From contig CAZKBY010000089.1 of assembly GCA_964550915.1 (NCBI GenBank), positions 1 through 10,085 on the forward strand: 10,085 nt of DNA. The letters are read 5' to 3'. Source of the stretch: JARYMI01 sp964550915 (lineage in GTDB: Bacteria; Acidobacteriota; Aminicenantia; Aminicenantales; UBA8522). Below are positions 1-6,408 of this stretch, piece after piece. The first letter of the stretch is position 1; every line of letters begins with the position of its first letter. Made by a program: the position numbers and the translations under genes. The notes beneath the pieces were generated by a model. That model was not told where the DNA came from. It did no database searches and saw only the letters and a program-made list of their open reading frames with translations.

Positions 1-2
1 GG

Positions 3-89
3 GGGAAGGTCGTCACCGTGGCCTACTTAAAAGGCCACTCGAGTTCCTCCGTCATCAAAAAAATCGCCCGTGGGGGACGCCATACGTAA
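3..89 (+). pseudogene. Fragment of a possible IS200/REP-type (Y1) transposase, cut at both ends
   Basis: An open frame enters from the left window edge and stops at TAA 87-89. It encodes 28 residues including AYLKGHSSSVIKK. The pattern (hydrophobic)-x-YLKGxSS followed by a basic helix resembles the stretch before the catalytic tyrosine in IS200/IS605 and REP-associated Y1 transposases (for example GYLKGKSS in IS200). The frame meets the left arm of the 72-214 inverted repeat exactly after codon 69-71, and the last five residues come from that repeat. The catalytic tyrosine region that should follow is absent, so the product would be inactive. A 7-bp perfect hairpin (18-24 with 32-38) lies inside. 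The match rests on a very short motif, and most of any gene would lie outside the window, so an unrelated coding tail or chance is possible. Confidence 0.35.
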
Positions 90-214
90 TACACTTAATC
101 CCTGTGCACTTAAGTCCCGGTGATCTTCAGACAACCTAATACTCCTTCCCTCTTACCTGCCTCTATTTCCGGTGTGGTCATATCGAATTTTGTGTATTAC
201 GTAAGCTGTCCCCC
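72..214. repeat. 143-bp inverted-repeat element (MITE- or REP-like)
   Basis: Two 23-nt arms (72-94 and 192-214) are inverted copies of each other with 20 of 23 Watson-Crick pairs plus one G-T. The outer seven bases (GGGGGAC / GTCCCCC) and the inner twelve (containing the palindrome TACGTA) are perfect; mismatches cluster at 79-82. The arms enclose 97 bp with no plausible gene. G-rich termini plus a palindromic core resemble REP-type or MITE ends mobilised by Y1 transposases, which fits the transposase-like fragment abutting the left arm. No target-site duplication is visible at the outer edges (CCCGT to the left, TAAGG to the right). IS200/IS605 and REP elements do not make them, so this is uninformative. 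Confidence 0.6.
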
Positions 215-222
215 TAAGGACG

Positions 223-307
223 AAGAGCAGTTTTACATCATGCTCAGGATGCCTGTTGGCATCCGCTCTTGCAGTGAGCGACGCGAGGAACCATGAAGCG
301 CGTCATG
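223..307. repeat. Nested small inverted repeats in non-coding DNA
   Basis: Several perfect short dyads overlap here. GGATGCC (247-253) and GGCATCC (258-264) form a 7-bp stem with a TGTT loop. AAGAGC (223-228) pairs with GCTCTT (265-270). GCTCA (242-246) pairs with TGAGC (275-279) as an alternative. CATGA (292-296) pairs with TCATG (303-307), followed by TTTT and then a second T run at 317-322. The last could act as a weak plus-strand terminator, but its stem is only five AT-rich pairs. No open frame of coding quality covers the stretch. It may be structured RNA, part of a repeat family or decayed mobile DNA; the sequence does not decide. Confidence 0.4.
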
Positions 308-370
308 TTTTGCTCCTTTTTTGAATCAATCTTTAGTTATTCTATAGAAAAAATAGAGTTTAGTCAATCT

Positions 371-432
371 TTCCCTGACAGCTCAGATCTTGGCTCGGGG
401 ACAAGAATGAAACCCGGATCTGACCCAGGGAA
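371..432 (-). terminator. Imperfect inverted repeat just past the operon end; possible terminator or REP-like unit
   Basis: Starting 3 bp beyond the stop codon of the C26 hydrolase gene, TTCCCTG (371-377) pairs with CAGGGAA (426-432), and TCAGATC (383-389) pairs with GATCTGA (417-423). The two stems are separated by an asymmetric internal loop (5 against 2 nt) and closed by a 27-nt loop. On the minus strand the structure is followed by an A-rich stretch, and a T run (complement of 348-353) comes only about 20 nt later, so it is not a textbook intrinsic terminator. The position at the end of the five-gene operon supports a role in ending or protecting the transcript. The two-part palindrome could equally be a REP-type unit, as mobile-element debris lies close by. 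Confidence 0.4.
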
Positions 433-435
433 TAA

Positions 436-1590
436 TTAACGGGGAGTACGCCTCTTGTGGTTTTCTTCCCATTTCTGGCTGACCCAGGCCCAGAGCTTTT
501 TATGGAAATCGGCGCTCGGAGGATGGGCTTCAAGAAAAGACGTGATGCTGACCGGTTCCTTGTCCTGCGGAGTGAACCTGAGCCGGGCTTCGGCCGTGTA
601 AAGGTCGGGGTTTTCAGGATGGAACTGGACGCCCAGGACGTTCGGGTAACGCTCATTTTCGATGGCTTCGTCTACCTTGTCGTCGAGAGAGCTGGCGATA
701 ACGCGAAAGCCCTTGCCCAGTTTTTTCACCTCCTGGTGATGTTCAGAATTCACGACAGGGTTGTCTTCGGGCCTAAAGCCCAAAACAGCGCAAAATTTTC
801 CGTCGGCTTTGAGCTTGATGGGATGAAGCGTGCAAGAATAGAAATTTTCCTGGGGGGCCAAAAACTGAAAGGGATTGGAATGCCAAAATTCTCTCCCCAG
901 CTCGATCGCCGCTTCTACTTGATGGGCGCCATAGATTTCCGACCAGATGTCCTGGGTCAGACTCCCGCCCGTTCCAACATTGAGGCTCTGACTTCCTAAG
1001 CAGATACCCAAGACCGGAAATTCAGGCTGCCGGTCGAGAAGAGGAGAAAAAGTCTCATCCTGAAAACCTCCGAGAAGGTGAAAGATGAACGATAGTTCCA
1101 GGAAATGCCGGTAAGGATCATCGATTTTTGTAAGCAGGTTTGTTTTTTCCCCGTAGAGCCGGGGCGGGATGTCGGGTCCGCCAGGAAAAATGAGGCCGTC
1201 GGTCGCCTCGAAGATCCTTTCGAACTCTTGCGAGCAGGCGTTTCTCTGGAAAAGTGTGTCTTCGGATAAAGGCCCTGATACCGCGTGGAAAGAAAACCAA
1301 TCCAGGTTATTCGCCGTCACAAACTCCTTCGATTTGCTGTAATCGGTAAGCTGCCCTGCATGATAGACGCCCAATACTTTTAGATGGGGAATCCGGATGA
1401 GTCCCTTTTCTCTTAGGGCGAGAAGGGCCTTAATCGTGCCCACCGAGGGATGAAGGACGGCAATTGTGACAGTTTCGTTTGGAGCGGTTGTTTCTCCTGG
1501 GGAGGAGCTCTCCCGCGTCTGGAGACTGCCTATCCAAATAAAAAAGAAAACAGCCAGAAGGGAAATTCTTCCTAACCTGAGCTTCTTCAC
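436..1590 (-). CDS. Exported class-I glutamine amidotransferase-fold hydrolase, peptidase C26 (PuuD-like) family
   Basis: The predicted product has 384 residues. Numbering is from the GTG at 1590-1588, preferred because GAGGA lies 4 nt upstream and translation then opens with MKKLRLGR, an ideal signal-sequence start. A TTG 18 nt further upstream is in frame but lacks a good ribosome site. Residues 9-20 are a strongly hydrophobic helix. No lipobox cysteine follows, so it is either a Sec signal peptide or a membrane anchor. The fold is shown by FPGGPDIPP (135-143, oxyanion region), GICLG with nucleophile Cys197, EHHQEVK (283-289), and GVQFHPE with His324 and Glu326 completing the triad. The EHHQ block and the lack of a synthetase domain point to the gamma-glutamyl hydrolase branch (PuuD, folate hydrolase). 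These enzymes cleave gamma-glutamyl amides, and PuuD itself is cytoplasmic. The N-terminal part (about residues 40-125) is longer than in PuuD. It is the last gene of the hydroxylase operon, 39 bp after the FAD gene. The substrate is unknown. Confidence 0.85.
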   Translation of the reverse strand: MKKLRLGRISLLAVFFFIWIGSLQTRESSSPGETTAPNETVTIAVLHPSVGTIKALLALREKGLIRIPHLKVLGVYHAGQLTDYSKSKEFVTANNLDWFSFHAVSGPLSEDTLFQRNACSQEFERIFEATDGLIFPGGPDIPPRLYGEKTNLLTKIDDPYRHFLELSFIFHLLGGFQDETFSPLLDRQPEFPVLGICLGSQSLNVGTGGSLTQDIWSEIYGAHQVEAAIELGREFWHSNPFQFLAPQENFYSCTLHPIKLKADGKFCAVLGFRPEDNPVVNSEHHQEVKKLGKGFRVIASSLDDKVDEAIENERYPNVLGVQFHPENPDLYTAEARLRFTPQDKEPVSITSFLEAHPPSADFHKKLWAWVSQKWEENHKRRTPR

Positions 1591-1594
1591 TTTT

Positions 1595-1599
1595 TCCTC
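1595..1599 (-). promoter_or_regulatory. Shine-Dalgarno site that decides the C26 hydrolase start
   Basis: The minus strand reads GAGGA, then AAAA, then GTG. This gives ordinary spacing to the GTG at 1590 and places the Lys-Lys n-region of the signal sequence directly after the initiator. The in-frame TTG at 1608 has only a weak purine match (AAGG, 1616-1619) upstream, so the shorter start is preferred. Confidence 0.6.
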
Positions 1600-1629
1600 A
1601 CTTTCCAAAGGCCTTGTGTCCTAAGGATG

Positions 1630-2604
1630 TCAGGCAATGCTCAGGAGAGAACGGACCAGAAGAGCTTCGACCAGGGCGATTTTATAAGCGTTCTCTTCCA
1701 GAGGCTTGGCTTCCTGAAGTGCGACTCCGGCAGCTTCCTTGATCACGCCTTCGTTGAGTTTCCTTTTCCTTAAGCCCTGCTCCGCTTTTTCCAAGCGCCA
1801 AGGGATGGGAGCCACGCTGCCCAAAACTATTTTGACATCACTGAAGCCGCTTCCGGCGACAGTGACTTTGACAGCGGCCGACGCCAGGGCAAAGTCCCAG
1901 GTCCCACGCTCCTTAAGCTTAAAGTAGGTGCTTCTATCTCCTTTCTTGGCTGGAGGAATTCTTATCTCCCTGAGGAATTCATTCGGGCTGAGGATGTTTT
2001 CCCGGCGGACGTTCTTTGACGGCAGGGCATAAAACTCGCTCAGGGGCAATGCTCTTTCTCCGGCCGGCGAAACGATAACGGCCTGTGCATCCAGTGCGAT
2101 AAGCATGGGTGCCAGGTCTGACGGATGGACAATGTGGCAGATTCCGCCGCCAAAGATGGCATGGTATTTGTTTCTTCCCTTGGAGGCAAAGCACTGACTT
2201 CCGCCCTTCTTGCGGCAGACGAATTTGGCGTCGCGATAATACCAGCAGCGCGGCCTCTGGCACAGATTGCCTCCGACCGTGCCGACATTACGGAGCTGGG
2301 GAGTGCCCACCGAGAGAGCGGCCTCGTTGAGGCCGGGATAATCGACGCGGACGGCTGGGTCAGAAGCTAAATCAGCGACCGTCGTCATGGCGCCGATATA
2401 CATGCCGTTTTTGTCTTTTTTAATAAAAGCAAGCTGCTTAATCGCACTCAGGTCGACGACAAGGTCAGGCTCCACAACTCCTTCCTTCATTTCAGTCAGC
2501 AGATCGGTTCCGCCGGCCAAAAGGGAGATTTTTTCATCGGCCCTGGCGAGGAGGGCTAAGACTTGCTCGACAGACTTCGGTTCGGCGAACCTAAAATTTT
2601 TCAT
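1630..2604 (-). CDS. FAD-binding subunit of a molybdenum hydroxylase, with a predicted extra [4Fe-4S] cluster (PaoB/YagS-like)
   Basis: The product has 324 residues, the normal length for the xanthine dehydrogenase-family medium subunit, which carries electrons from the iron-sulfur subunit through FAD to the final acceptor. FAD-contact motifs are LAGGTDLL (29-36) and TVGGNL (109-114). Right after the second motif comes a Cys-rich insertion with Cys115, 120, 130 and 138, and Cys156 beyond it. Such insertions hold an additional [4Fe-4S] cluster in E. coli PaoB and in 4-hydroxybenzoyl-CoA reductase beta subunits. Which four cysteines ligate here is inferred. HPSDLAP (160-166) and the C-terminal domain (about 220-324, the CO dehydrogenase flavoprotein C-terminal type) are typical. 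The ATG overlaps the stop of the catalytic-subunit gene by 4 bp (ATGA), and a near-perfect ribosome site, AAAGGAGGTGA, sits just upstream. There is no signal peptide, so export would be as a folded complex with the Tat-bearing small subunit. Confidence 0.92.
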   Translation of the reverse strand: MKNFRFAEPKSVEQVLALLARADEKISLLAGGTDLLTEMKEGVVEPDLVVDLSAIKQLAFIKKDKNGMYIGAMTTVADLASDPAVRVDYPGLNEAALSVGTPQLRNVGTVGGNLCQRPRCWYYRDAKFVCRKKGGSQCFASKGRNKYHAIFGGGICHIVHPSDLAPMLIALDAQAVIVSPAGERALPLSEFYALPSKNVRRENILSPNEFLREIRIPPAKKGDRSTYFKLKERGTWDFALASAAVKVTVAGSGFSDVKIVLGSVAPIPWRLEKAEQGLRKRKLNEGVIKEAAGVALQEAKPLEENAYKIALVEALLVRSLLSIA

Positions 2605-4850
2605 GAGCTCACCTCCTTTCCTTGGAGGGCCCGAAGCACCTTGTCCGGAGTCATGGGGATTTCTCTGAGGTGAACGCCGATGGCGTTGTAAACGGCGTTG
2701 GCCACGGCCGCTGAAATCGGAATCCGCGGCGGCTCGCCCAGCCCCTTTGTCCCGAGGTTATTGATCCGAGGGTCGATGAGGTCAACAAAAATTGGCAGTA
2801 TCTCCGGAACATCCTCGGTGGTGGCGACCTTATAATTCTGGAGGTTAGGATTGACCATCTGACCTGTGTTTTCGTCGATGAGCCGCTCTTCAAAAAGCGC
2901 GGCGCTCACGCCTTGGGTGATGCCGCCAATGACCTGGCTCTCAGCCGTCAAGCTGTTGATGACCCGGCCGACTTCATGAACAGCCACGACTTTGATCACC
3001 TTGATCTGGCCCGTCTCGGTATCCACTTCCACTTCGACAAAATGGGCGCCGAAGCTGTTATAGGCAAAGCCCGCCGGCAGGTCCGTTCTCTCGCCGTGGA
3101 AAACGGCTTCGCGCCGCAGCTCTTTCGAAGCGTCCTGGAAAGAAATAGAGACATCGGGGTTTTCCTTGTCAAGGAGCCTCTTGCCGGCGAGGACGATGCG
3201 CGAGGCGGGAATTTTCAGTATCGTGCCAGCCAGCAGTTTGAGCCTTTCAGCGGCCTTCAAAGCTGCATCCCTGACAGCCGGCGCAACTGAGGGTGTCGTC
3301 TGGCTTCCGCCTGAGCTGGGAGCCCAGGGAAAGACTGTATCGCCTATCTTGACAGTGATATCCTCTGGATCAAGCCCGAGCGTCTCGGCCGCGACGGTGG
3401 CGATGTATGTCCTCGTCCCGCAACCAATATCCTGAGAGCCGCAAATAACCTCAACGCTTCCGTCGCGGTGGATCTTAATGTCAGCTAATGTTCCGGGAGC
3501 GCCGGCCCCCCACCAGATTTGGCTGGCTACTCCCAGGCCCCGCTTCTTTTTGCCATCTCCTTCTCCCGGCTTCTTGTTGCGTCTTTCCCAGCCGATCTTT
3601 GCTGCACCAAGGTCATAGCATTTGCTTAATCCTTTTGAAGAGTAAGGAATACCCGTCTCCCCCTGATTGGCCGAACTGTAATTCTTCCGGCGCAGCTCAA
3701 GAGGATCAAGGCCCAGTTCATTGGCGAGTTCGTCCAGGAATCCTTCTAAAGCGAACGTGCCTTGAACATGACCGGGCGCTCGGGTCGGCCGGGAAGCGCC
3801 GGTGTTCGTATAAACCGTGTATTCCTCGACTTTGACGTTGGGACATTTGTATACATCGATCAGGGGCTCTGAGCACCGGTCGCCTCTCCCCACCCCTCCG
3901 CAGGTGTAATTCCTCATGAGGAGGCTGACAAGAGTGCCGTCCTTTTTTGCCCCTCCCTTGATGGTGATGGAGGTCGAGGGCCTGTTCCCGACACAGAGCG
4001 AGTTTTCCCTCCGGCTGAGGACAATTTTAACGGGCCGCCCTGTCTCTTTAGCCAACCGGGCCGCAATGACCGTGTGTTCGTTCACGCCAAGCTTGCTTCC
4101 GAAACCTCCGCCCATGTACATCTTGATGACCCTGACCTTGCTGGCCGGGACGCCCAGGGCTCGGGCCAGGCCATCCCGGACGCTGAAGACAGCCTGGGTG
4201 GAATCCCAGACCGTCAACCGGTCTTCGTCCCATTTGGCGATGCTAGCGTGCGTTTCGGCTGTCTGATGGATTTCGACCGCCGTCTTATAGATGCGTTCGA
4301 CGACGACGTCGGCCTCGGCAAAGCCTTTATCCACATCGCCACGGGTGTATTCGTTGAACTTCTCTACGTTGGCTGAGTCATGGACTTTGGGCGCGCCCTC
4401 TTCCATCGCTTTCTCTGGTCTGACTACGTGGGGCAGAATCTTGTAGTCGACTTTGATGAGCTGGACCGCTTCTTCGGCAGTTTTTTCAGAGATGGCTGCC
4501 ACGGCGGCGATCGGCTCCCCCTCATACTTAATGCGGCCTTCCTTGAGCTTGATGGCAGCCTTGACGCCGGGCAAGGCTTGGGCTTGGCTGAGGTCCAGAC
4601 CAACGATCTCAGCCGAAGCATAGGGTGAGCGAAGGATTTTGGCGTGGAGCATATTTTTAAGCGTCAGGTCGTGAGTGTACTGAGCTCTTCCGGTTACGAT
4701 GAGCCGACCGTCAATCCTCGGTGTGGCTCGGCCGATGAGCTTAAAATCCTCGCCGCCAGCGGCCGGAACATCCTTGCCCTGAGGTTTTTTCCCCCTGGCT
4801 TCCTCGAGATAGGCAAGGTTGAAGTCGTTTAGAATTTCATGTTCTTTCAT
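2601..4850 (-). CDS. Molybdopterin-binding catalytic subunit of a xanthine dehydrogenase/aldehyde oxidoreductase-family enzyme
   Basis: The product has 749 residues, typical for the large subunit of three-subunit molybdenum hydroxylases. It binds the molybdenum cofactor and hydroxylates an aldehyde or N-heterocycle using water. An N-terminal a/b hammerhead domain (about 40-150, with GEPIAAV at 111-117) leads into the cofactor domain. Motifs include MGGGFGSK (246-253), TRAPG (356-360), GSQDIGCG (471-478), GSQTTPS (515-521) and KGLGEPP (702-708), where Glu706 aligns with the catalytic base glutamate of the family. The hammerhead region is compact, as in PaoC-type subunits. Glu706 and the Arg in TRAPG are both present, so it should be active. 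Substrate (purine, aldehyde, aromatic or other) cannot be read from these motifs. It starts one base after the stop of the iron-sulfur gene (TGAAATG), with GAGGAAGG as ribosome site inside that gene, indicating translational coupling. No Tat signal is present on this chain. Confidence 0.95.
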   Translation of the reverse strand: MKEHEILNDFNLAYLEEARGKKPQGKDVPAAGGEDFKLIGRATPRIDGRLIVTGRAQYTHDLTLKNMLHAKILRSPYASAEIVGLDLSQAQALPGVKAAIKLKEGRIKYEGEPIAAVAAISEKTAEEAVQLIKVDYKILPHVVRPEKAMEEGAPKVHDSANVEKFNEYTRGDVDKGFAEADVVVERIYKTAVEIHQTAETHASIAKWDEDRLTVWDSTQAVFSVRDGLARALGVPASKVRVIKMYMGGGFGSKLGVNEHTVIAARLAKETGRPVKIVLSRRENSLCVGNRPSTSITIKGGAKKDGTLVSLLMRNYTCGGVGRGDRCSEPLIDVYKCPNVKVEEYTVYTNTGASRPTRAPGHVQGTFALEGFLDELANELGLDPLELRRKNYSSANQGETGIPYSSKGLSKCYDLGAAKIGWERRNKKPGEGDGKKKRGLGVASQIWWGAGAPGTLADIKIHRDGSVEVICGSQDIGCGTRTYIATVAAETLGLDPEDITVKIGDTVFPWAPSSGGSQTTPSVAPAVRDAALKAAERLKLLAGTILKIPASRIVLAGKRLLDKENPDVSISFQDASKELRREAVFHGERTDLPAGFAYNSFGAHFVEVEVDTETGQIKVIKVVAVHEVGRVINSLTAESQVIGGITQGVSAALFEERLIDENTGQMVNPNLQNYKVATTEDVPEILPIFVDLIDPRINNLGTKGLGEPPRIPISAAVANAVYNAIGVHLREIPMTPDKVLRALQGKEVSS

Positions 4851-4851
4851 T

Positions 4852-5481
4852 TCAGGCCTTCCTCATCCGCTCAGCTGCTGTTTTGACAGCGTGGTAAATT
4901 TTGGAGTAATTGCCGCACCGACAGAGGTTGCCGCTGAGAGCGGTTTTGATCTCCGACAGAGTCGGATTCTCGTTCGCGCTCAACAGAGCGACAGAGGACA
5001 TGATGAACCCCGGAGTGCAGAAGCCGCACTGGTAGCCGTCTTTGTCGATAAAAGCCTGCTGAACAGGATGGAGATCATCCCTCTTGGCCAATCCCTCGAC
5101 CGTCATGACCGTTTTTCCTTCGACTCTGATCGCAGGATAAAGGCAGGAATAAACGGGCTGATCATCCACAAGAACGGTGCAGCCGCCGCATTCTCCATGG
5201 TCACATATCTTTTTTGTGCCCGTCAGCTTGAGCCTTTGTCGCAGGACCTCGAGCAATGTCTCCCTTGATTCGACTTCCAACGAGACGGTCCGACCGTTGA
5301 CTGTGAAGGTCACGGTTTTTTGAGAAAAGACAGGGGCGGCCTCTTTCTCTTGAGAAGGGGCAGCCAAGCCGCGGCCCAAAAACCTTGAAGCCAGAGCCGT
5401 GCCCGCAGCGCCGCCTCCCATCCCTTTCAAAAAGTCCCGTCTGGTAAAGGTTCTTTTCCTTTTTTGGGGAATCCTTTCCAC
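4852..5481 (-). CDS. [2Fe-2S] subunit of a molybdenum hydroxylase with a Tat signal peptide (PaoA-like)
   Basis: The product has 209 residues. An N-terminal twin-arginine signal, TRRDFLKG (13-20, Arg14-Arg15), is followed by a Gly/Ala-rich hydrophobic stretch to about residue 41, ending LAAPS. The mature part has a plant-type ferredoxin domain with Cys93, 98, 101 and 113 (CDHGECGGC), then a helical domain with CGFC (152-155) and CRC (187-189). These eight cysteines bind the two [2Fe-2S] clusters that pass electrons from molybdenum to FAD. The Tat signal implies that the folded, cofactor-loaded trimer is exported, as with E. coli PaoABC. Translation starts at GTG 5481-5479 behind GGAGGGAGG. 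The gap to the upstream membrane-protein gene is 25 bp, and the next gene follows after 1 bp. PaoABC needs the chaperone PaoD for cofactor insertion; no such gene is present in this window. Confidence 0.93.
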   Translation of the reverse strand: MERIPQKRKRTFTRRDFLKGMGGGAAGTALASRFLGRGLAAPSQEKEAAPVFSQKTVTFTVNGRTVSLEVESRETLLEVLRQRLKLTGTKKICDHGECGGCTVLVDDQPVYSCLYPAIRVEGKTVMTVEGLAKRDDLHPVQQAFIDKDGYQCGFCTPGFIMSSVALLSANENPTLSEIKTALSGNLCRCGNYSKIYHAVKTAAERMRKA

Positions 5482-5506
5482 TTGAAACCTCCCTCCGAAT
5501 GTCCGT

Positions 5507-6181
5507 CTATCTTGCCAGACGGAGGATGACGATGATCAGAAGACAGACAATCAATGTTGCCGGAGAAGCAACATAGCGGAAGGCTTTTGTCCGGATGAGA
5601 GCTTCGTGCTCAGTTGCGGCGATGCGAAGCTTTTCTCCCGCCCAAAAAGCCAGGGGAACTGTAAGAAGAGATAAGCCGATAGCAAGGGGAGCATAATAGA
5701 GGGAGAGCGGGTAGCTGGTGCCGGGGACGACGCAGGCAGGGATGCCTGTGGCATACTTCACCAGCGGGAATAAGTTAACGGCTAAAAGAGCAGCTAGGCC
5801 TCCCAGGACTGCCTGGCCAGCCCTTCTCTCGGAAACTGTGGTTTTCATGACAGCGATAATCATGAGAAAAGCGAGGACTTCGGTCCAGAAGGCAAAAATC
5901 GGGTTGGCGACAGCGCCGTGCTTGATAGGCAGAGACAGCAACGCGGCGTCAAACATTTTCACGAGAGAAGCCACAGCGACGATGAGAACTAAAGGTATTA
6001 CTCGCTTTGTCAAAGTCCAGCCTGTCGATATAAAAAAGAGGGCCACAGCGGTCATGATAGAGCCTGATACGACTGAAGCGCAGGTCCGCAAGCCGGCGCC
6101 CAGAGCGGCCTCCGCAAGACCCCAGACCGCCCCTAACATCAGAAGATAAGGAAAATGATTCACGGCTGGTTTTTCGGCCAT
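5507..6181 (-). CDS. Polytopic membrane protein of unknown function, first gene of the hydroxylase operon
   Basis: The product has 224 residues, mostly hydrophobic. By eye there are about seven membrane segments, near 9-30, 36-56, 60-83, 93-112, 122-141, 158-181 and 203-221. Short basic loops (KR at 59-60, ERR at 118-120) and a longer cytoplasm-like loop (182-202, EKLRIAATEHEALIRTKAF) separate them. I do not recognise the family. There is no ATP-binding motif, no CxxC pair and no obvious heme-ligand pattern. Its size and helix count would fit an ECF-type substrate-binding subunit or another small permease, but that is inference only. It starts at ATG 6181-6179 with a strong ribosome site (TAAGGAGGT, 4 nt before the ATG) on the transcript driven by the 6229-6257 promoter. 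Being co-transcribed with an exported hydroxylase suggests a role in substrate or product passage, or in membrane coupling of the enzyme. Confidence 0.8.
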   Translation of the reverse strand: MAEKPAVNHFPYLLMLGAVWGLAEAALGAGLRTCASVVSGSIMTAVALFFISTGWTLTKRVIPLVLIVAVASLVKMFDAALLSLPIKHGAVANPIFAFWTEVLAFLMIIAVMKTTVSERRAGQAVLGGLAALLAVNLFPLVKYATGIPACVVPGTSYPLSLYYAPLAIGLSLLTVPLAFWAGEKLRIAATEHEALIRTKAFRYVASPATLIVCLLIIVILRLAR

Positions 6182-6228
6182 GCTTACCTCCTTATGTTTC
6201 CTGGATAATCTTCTGGTCTCGTGTCCAA

Positions 6229-6257
6229 ATTATAATGAGCCCAGGTGGGTTTGACAA
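6229..6257 (-). promoter_or_regulatory. Sigma70-type promoter of the five-gene hydroxylase operon
   Basis: On the minus strand a -35 box TTGTCA (complement of 6252-6257, five of six consensus bases) is followed after exactly 17 bp by TATAAT (complement of 6229-6234, six of six). Transcription would start near 6222, giving a leader of about 40 nt with the GGAGG ribosome site before ATG 6181. The -10 lies in the 8-bp palindrome ATTATAAT (6229-6236), so a TATAAT also reads on the plus strand, but no good plus-strand -35 matches it. No further operator is evident. Confidence 0.75.
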
Positions 6258-6378
6258 CATTTTCTTTCGCGGGTGATTCCGTCTTCGTTTCAGCCTTACG
6301 CCCTTCTGTTCTCTGATGAAAACATCACGGGTTTGGATGATTCGTTCCCCGGATTTTTCCTGGGTTGGCTGTTGCCCT

Positions 6379-6408
6379 TTGACATCAAGACGCTTGAAAC
6401 CCTAAAAT
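6379..6408 (+). promoter_or_regulatory. Sigma70-type promoter immediately before the 87-residue gene
   Basis: TTGACA (6379-6384, six of six) and TAAAAT (6403-6408, five of six) are spaced by 18 bp. The expected start of transcription, about 6414-6416, is only a few bases before ATG 6419. The candidate ribosome site AAGGA (6409-6413) would then fall in the untranscribed discriminator. Either the mRNA is effectively leaderless, or an unseen upstream promoter is used and this one is fortuitous. The DNA between the two divergent promoters (6258-6378) shows only a small hairpin, TGATG-AAAA-CATCA (6314-6327), and no gene. Confidence 0.6.

Noticed and set aside
72..214. CRISPR-like repeat arrangement
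   Set aside because: The two copies are inverted, not direct, and there are only two, so it is an inverted-repeat element and not an array.
360..656. 98-residue minus-strand open frame overlapping the end of the C26 gene
   Set aside because: Out-of-frame shadow extending into the terminal inverted repeat; basic Ser/Arg-rich translation without domain features.
457..999. 180-residue plus-strand open frame
   Set aside because: Antisense to the C26 hydrolase gene, whose catalytic motifs and signal sequence are clear in the minus-strand frame.
2913..3290. 125-residue plus-strand open frame
   Set aside because: Antisense to the molybdopterin subunit; no supporting promoter, ribosome site or family resemblance.
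5718..6149. 143-residue plus-strand open frame
   Set aside because: Antisense to the membrane-protein gene; the minus-strand frame has regular hydrophobic segments and a strong ribosome site, and this one has neither.
6251..6279. Plus-strand TTGACA at 6251-6256 as another promoter for the small gene
   Set aside because: At 17-bp spacing the -10 position reads TGATTC, a poor match. The TTGACA largely coincides with the complement of the minus-strand -35 box (6252-6257).
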